From contig PWPS01000005.1 in the NCBI GenBank assembly GCA_003557065.1, positions 1 to 8,235 on the forward strand: a DNA stretch of 8,235 bases. Reading direction: 5' to 3'. Of the stretch, positions 5,510 to 8,235 are shown piece after piece. Within the stretch, counting starts at the first letter, position 1. Each line of letters begins with the position of its first letter. The translations under genes were made by a program, and so were the position numbers. The stretch comes from Candidatus Nealsoniibacteriota bacterium. GTDB taxonomy: Bacteria > Patescibacteriota > Minisyncoccia > Minisyncoccales > PWPS01. Under the pieces are notes generated by a model, which searched no databases, had not been told where the DNA came from, and was given only the letters and a program-made list of their open reading frames with translations.

Positions 5510-6998
5510 CTTTTTTTTGCACCCTGGAGTTGGTGGTACCGTCCGCAAAATCGGTGGTGATTAAATCACCGCTTTTTAAAACTTCGGATGATTTAACCAC
5601 TTTACCCTCTCTTCTGGTGATGGAATATCCTTGTTTGAGTTTTAAATTCGGGCTGGAGATTATCAATCTTTTTTTCTCCGCCGAAAGTGCAGTGGATATA
5701 ACCTTCCCCCAGTGTGATTTACTTTTTTCTAAATTATAACTTAAATCACTAATTTTTTCCTTGTTACGCCTTATCGCTACACCTATTTTAAACCCGTTGG
5801 AACGCAAACTTTCACTTCTTACTATAAGCCCTGACTCCGTTTTTTCAAGTATATCGCTTTTCTGTTTTTCCAGACTCTCCCCCAATACATTTAATCTGTC
5901 CATTTGTTGCAAAAGCAATGTCTTCACCTTCTTTTGTTGTGATCCGAATTCCCTTTCAAGGTAATCGAACTGATTAATCTTCAATCTAACTTTGGCAGTT
6001 ATTCCGGAAAGAAGATATTCAAGATTCTTCTCTTTTCTTCTTATTAACTCACTCGTTTTAAAAAATAGAAGTTTTTTAGAGCGTTCAAAAAATCTGTTAG
6101 CCTCCCCGATCATCCTGACTGTCGATCCGTTCAAGCTTTTTTCAACTTGATTGATAAATCCCTTTGCATCTCTCCAGGATCCGGATAAAAACTTTCCTGC
6201 ATCAGTCGGTGTCGATACTCTCAAGTCGGAAACCAAATCGATTAATGTAACATCATTTTCATGACCGATTCCGGAAATTATAGGTATCCTACACGAAAAA
6301 ACCGCCTTTACCAACTTTTCACTATTGAACGCTTGTAACGACTCCCAGCTTCCACCTCCTCTCGTAATAACCAAAGAGTCCAATTCCGGAAAATTTTTAG
6401 AGAAAACTTCTATTCCGTTTATTATATCATCAAGAGCCGAATCTCCTTCTACACGACTATTGTAGGAAAAAATGTTAAATCCGCAATCCTCCAAATGTGT
6501 AATAAAATCCTTCTCCGCATCACTTCCTTTTGAAGTTATCAATCCTATATTTTTGGGAAAATCGGGAATGGGTTTCTTTTTTATCGGGTCAAAATACCCT
6601 TCTTCATCCAGTCTCTTTTTTAGAATTTCAAATTGCTTCTTCAAATCACCTTCTCCTACCGGACTCATTCTCTTAACCTGAAAATTAAAACTTCCTTTAT
6701 TTTTTCTAATTTCGGGATATCCGAAAATCTTAACCTCCATTCCGGGTTTTAAATCAACCCCCATTTCATCCAAAACATTTCTAAAAGCAAAACAAGGAAG
6801 AACCGCTCCCTTTTTATCTACCAGATTAAAAAAAAGAAAACGTGGATATTCATTAATTTTTTCACCGACCTCACCCCTAACCGTGACTTGGCACGGCTTT
6901 ATCAAGTCGTTCAAGAAATCCACTATCTCCGAAACGGTAAATATCTTCTCCCTAAGCGGAGCTAAAGATTGATCCCATTTTTTAGAATAAGCGCTCAT
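5502..6998 (-). CDS. xseA: Exodeoxyribonuclease VII large (catalytic) subunit
   Basis: Catalytic subunit of exonuclease VII, which processes single-stranded DNA in mismatch and other repair. Residues ~20-112 form the N-terminal OB fold (FTVSEIVDFLNDL..., VTVRGEVGE, ending with FNFQVKRMSP). The catalytic domain follows: FPKNIGLITS (147-156), VITRGGGSWESLQAFN (210-225), IPIISGIGHENDVTLIDLVS (238-257) and STPTDAGKFL. H246, D249 and R214 fall where the essential H238, D241 and R205 of E. coli XseA lie, from memory of that enzyme. A long charged region (~275-440) is the coiled coil that binds XseB. The family's C-terminal strand region is also present (LKLKQGYSITRREGKVVKSS, then GDLITTDFADG). At 498 residues it is about 40 longer than E. 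coli XseA. The ATG overlaps the upstream exonuclease gene by 17 bases and has no clear ribosome site. The end carries a run of eight A residues before the TAA. Confidence 0.97.
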   Translation of the reverse strand: MSAYSKKWDQSLAPLREKIFTVSEIVDFLNDLIKPCQVTVRGEVGEKINEYPRFLFFNLVDKKGAVLPCFAFRNVLDEMGVDLKPGMEVKIFGYPEIRKNKGSFNFQVKRMSPVGEGDLKKQFEILKKRLDEEGYFDPIKKKPIPDFPKNIGLITSKGSDAEKDFITHLEDCGFNIFSYNSRVEGDSALDDIINGIEVFSKNFPELDSLVITRGGGSWESLQAFNSEKLVKAVFSCRIPIISGIGHENDVTLIDLVSDLRVSTPTDAGKFLSGSWRDAKGFINQVEKSLNGSTVRMIGEANRFFERSKKLLFFKTSELIRRKEKNLEYLLSGITAKVRLKINQFDYLEREFGSQQKKVKTLLLQQMDRLNVLGESLEKQKSDILEKTESGLIVRSESLRSNGFKIGVAIRRNKEKISDLSYNLEKSKSHWGKVISTALSAEKKRLIISSPNLKLKQGYSITRREGKVVKSSEVLKSGDLITTDFADGTTNSRVQKKDD

Positions 6999-7803
6999 TT
7001 TTATTAAAGTAATTACAGTCCGCTCCGTTACACATTTTTACTCGAACATCTCTGAAAAATTTATCATATTTCCTTCTCACCCAATAAGACATTTCTGTTA
7101 AATTTCCCGTCTCGGTGTAAAAAAGCCAACTCATCAAGTGAGCCATCGGAATCCCTTCCGGATTATCCGGAAGCTCTTTCGGACAAAATTTATTTTCTTG
7201 TGCTGTCTCGGTTAAATATTCATCTTGACCATCCGAAGCTTCATCGAATATACTTTTTAATTTCCAATCGGACCCTCTTAACGCCTGTCTTATTTCGCCC
7301 TTTACCCTTTCATCCATCTCCTTGGCGCGTTCCAGTAACTTTAAGTAAAGAGTAAAGAGATTTTTTACATCTTCCAAGGCTCTGTGAGCATTATAAGTTA
7401 CCCCACAAATATTGGACAAAAGATACTCTTGCGTATGCTTTTCTTCAAGCGGAAAAAGAATGCAAGAGAGATCCAAGCTATCCAAGAAATCACCATCCAT
7501 ACCCGCCTTGAGCAAAAATGATGCATCGAAATCCATATTATGCGCAAGAAGTGGATAGTCCTGAACAAAAAGTTTAAGCTTATCAATAACTTCTTCAATT
7601 TTTGGAGCTCCATCCAAATCCTTATCCGTAATACCGGTTATTGCAATTATTTCATCAGTCAAACTCCTGCCGGGATCCACAAAACTGCAAAACTCACCAA
7701 CTATTTTTCCATTCTCTATTTTTATAGCCGCTACTTCTATGATTTTATCCATTTCGGCATTGGTTCCGGTAGTCTCCAAATCGATTAAAACCAGTTTATC
7801 CAT
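6982..7803 (-). CDS. DEDDh 3'-5' exonuclease (DnaQ-like) with DinG-like Fe-S tail
   Basis: Residues 1-160 are a complete DnaQ-like exonuclease domain: ExoI LIDLETTG with D8 and E10, ExoII LLAHNMDFDASFL with D93, and ExoIII AHRALEDV with H140 and D145. This fold removes nucleotides from DNA 3' ends using two metal ions. The remaining ~110 residues are not part of the exonuclease fold. They contain NKFCPKEL (C207), MSWLFYTETGNLTEM (224-238) and MCNGADCNYFNK (C258-x4-C263), which resemble the iron-sulfur region of DinG-type helicases that often carry an N-terminal DnaQ-like exonuclease. The Walker A motor and everything after the Cys region are absent, and the position expected for the fourth cysteine is N269. 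It is therefore neither a full DinG nor a plain epsilon subunit. The ATG overlaps the glutamate dehydrogenase stop by 8 bases, with a weak GGA eight bases upstream. Confidence 0.93.
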   Translation of the reverse strand: MDKLVLIDLETTGTNAEMDKIIEVAAIKIENGKIVGEFCSFVDPGRSLTDEIIAITGITDKDLDGAPKIEEVIDKLKLFVQDYPLLAHNMDFDASFLLKAGMDGDFLDSLDLSCILFPLEEKHTQEYLLSNICGVTYNAHRALEDVKNLFTLYLKLLERAKEMDERVKGEIRQALRGSDWKLKSIFDEASDGQDEYLTETAQENKFCPKELPDNPEGIPMAHLMSWLFYTETGNLTEMSYWVRRKYDKFFRDVRVKMCNGADCNYFNKNERLF

Positions 7804-8235
7804 TGATCTTTTCCATTAAATTTTTAATCGCTAACTTGTATGCGTTGTTTTTCATACTTTCTCCTTCCGAAGTCATATTCCAAAGATCTTCAAAAGCGGG
7901 AGATAAAAATTTCTCAATTCCCTCATAAACTTCCTCTCTTGTAATATCCTCTTCTTTTATCCCTTTTAGCCACTCAAAGTAAGAGGCAATTACTCCACCC
8001 GCATTAGCCAGAATATCGGGAATAACAACCACTCCCCTTTCAATTAGAATTTTTTCCGCTTCCGGAGTTATCGGGCCATTGGCCAAAGATAGAATATATT
8101 TGGCTTTTACCTTGTTCGCATTATCTTTTGTAATGACATCTTCTATTGCTGCCGGAACCAGTACATCGACATCCATGGTTAAGAGATCTTCATTGCTGAT
8201 ATCATTTCCCTCACCACCACATTCACCTTCATGAC
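7796..8235 (-). CDS. gdhA: Glutamate dehydrogenase, C-terminal part (5' end beyond the window)
   Basis: NAD(P)-dependent glutamate dehydrogenase, which interconverts glutamate with 2-oxoglutarate and ammonia in the cytoplasm. Only the last 145 residues are here. The frame stays open to the window edge (HEGECGGEGNDISNEDLLT before MDVDVLVPAA), so the ATG at 8176 is internal and not a start. Family hallmarks in the nucleotide-binding domain are VDVLVPAAIEDVIT, the NA..VKAKYILSLANGPITP segment, GVVVIPDILANAGGVIASYF and EWLKG. The C-terminal helices that fold back onto the dinucleotide domain are also present. The N-terminal substrate-binding domain, with its catalytic Lys and Asp, would lie upstream. 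The stop codon TAA lies inside the start of the exonuclease gene (ATGGATAA), an unusual partnership of a metabolic enzyme with DNA-repair genes. Confidence 0.95.
   Translation of the reverse strand, partial: HEGECGGEGNDISNEDLLTMDVDVLVPAAIEDVITKDNANKVKAKYILSLANGPITPEAEKILIERGVVVIPDILANAGGVIASYFEWLKGIKEEDITREEVYEGIEKFLSPAFEDLWNMTSEGESMKNNAYKLAIKNLMEKING

Noticed and set aside
5510..5548. Upstream TTG start for xseB adding 13 residues
   Set aside because: The added residues are read from inside xseA and do not look like family sequence; the ATG at 5509 overlaps the xseA stop in a typical coupling arrangement.
7398..7613. Second minus-strand frame inside the exonuclease gene
   Set aside because: It overlaps the conserved ExoII and ExoIII coding region in another frame; no ribosome site and no family resemblance.
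7796..8176. Short 126-residue protein starting at the ATG at 8176
   Set aside because: The frame remains open and conserved in style upstream to the window edge, so this Met is internal to glutamate dehydrogenase.
1..8235. Defence island, mobile element, CRISPR array or RNA genes
   Set aside because: No direct-repeat array, transposase, integrase, restriction or toxin-antitoxin signature, and no tRNA- or rRNA-like sequence was seen on either strand.

Overview
The window is about 8.2 kb of AT-rich bacterial DNA in which every supported gene lies on the minus strand, so transcription runs from high to low coordinates. Nine protein genes are packed together, two of them cut by the window ends. 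I see no tRNA, rRNA, CRISPR array, insertion sequence or prophage gene. Stops are TAA, TAG and TGA, and no recognisable gene contains an in-frame TGA, so the standard code fits. The low GC, tight overlaps, mostly missing Shine-Dalgarno sites, a short UvrD-type helicase, a lone isomerase and an uncharacterised Cys-rich protein of a type I recall from Parcubacteria suggest the Candidate Phyla Radiation (Patescibacteria). A low-GC Firmicute-like genome is the main alternative. This placement is inference.

Region 1 (8235 to 4222) is a five-gene overlapping cluster. In transcription order it holds the C-terminal part of a glutamate dehydrogenase, a DEDDh (DnaQ-like) exonuclease with an odd C-terminal extension, xseA and xseB (both subunits of exonuclease VII), and an uncharacterised 363-residue protein with a helical N-terminal half and a Cys cluster. 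Each start overlaps the preceding stop by 8 to 17 bases, which implies translational coupling.

Region 2 (4221 to 4088) is the only real gap between genes. It is very AT-rich, with a perfect 12-base palindrome, a weak hairpin followed by T residues, and a possible promoter.

Region 3 (4087 to 400) is a second tight cluster: type 1 isopentenyl-diphosphate isomerase (idi), a membrane protein of the putative ABC-transporter type IV (CmpB-like) family, a stand-alone HD hydrolase of RelA/SpoT type, and a UvrD/PcrA-like helicase.

Region 4 (399 to 1) begins immediately after the helicase stop with a good sigma70-type promoter and the only canonical Shine-Dalgarno site in the window. These precede a TTG-started, unrecognised gene that runs off the window.

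The shared theme is DNA processing (DEDDh exonuclease, exonuclease VII, SF1 helicase) mixed with single metabolic and stress genes. The points most worth following up are the exonuclease whose tail looks like a DinG iron-sulfur region without a helicase motor, the unknown Cys-cluster gene coupled to xseB, and the separately promoted TTG-start gene.
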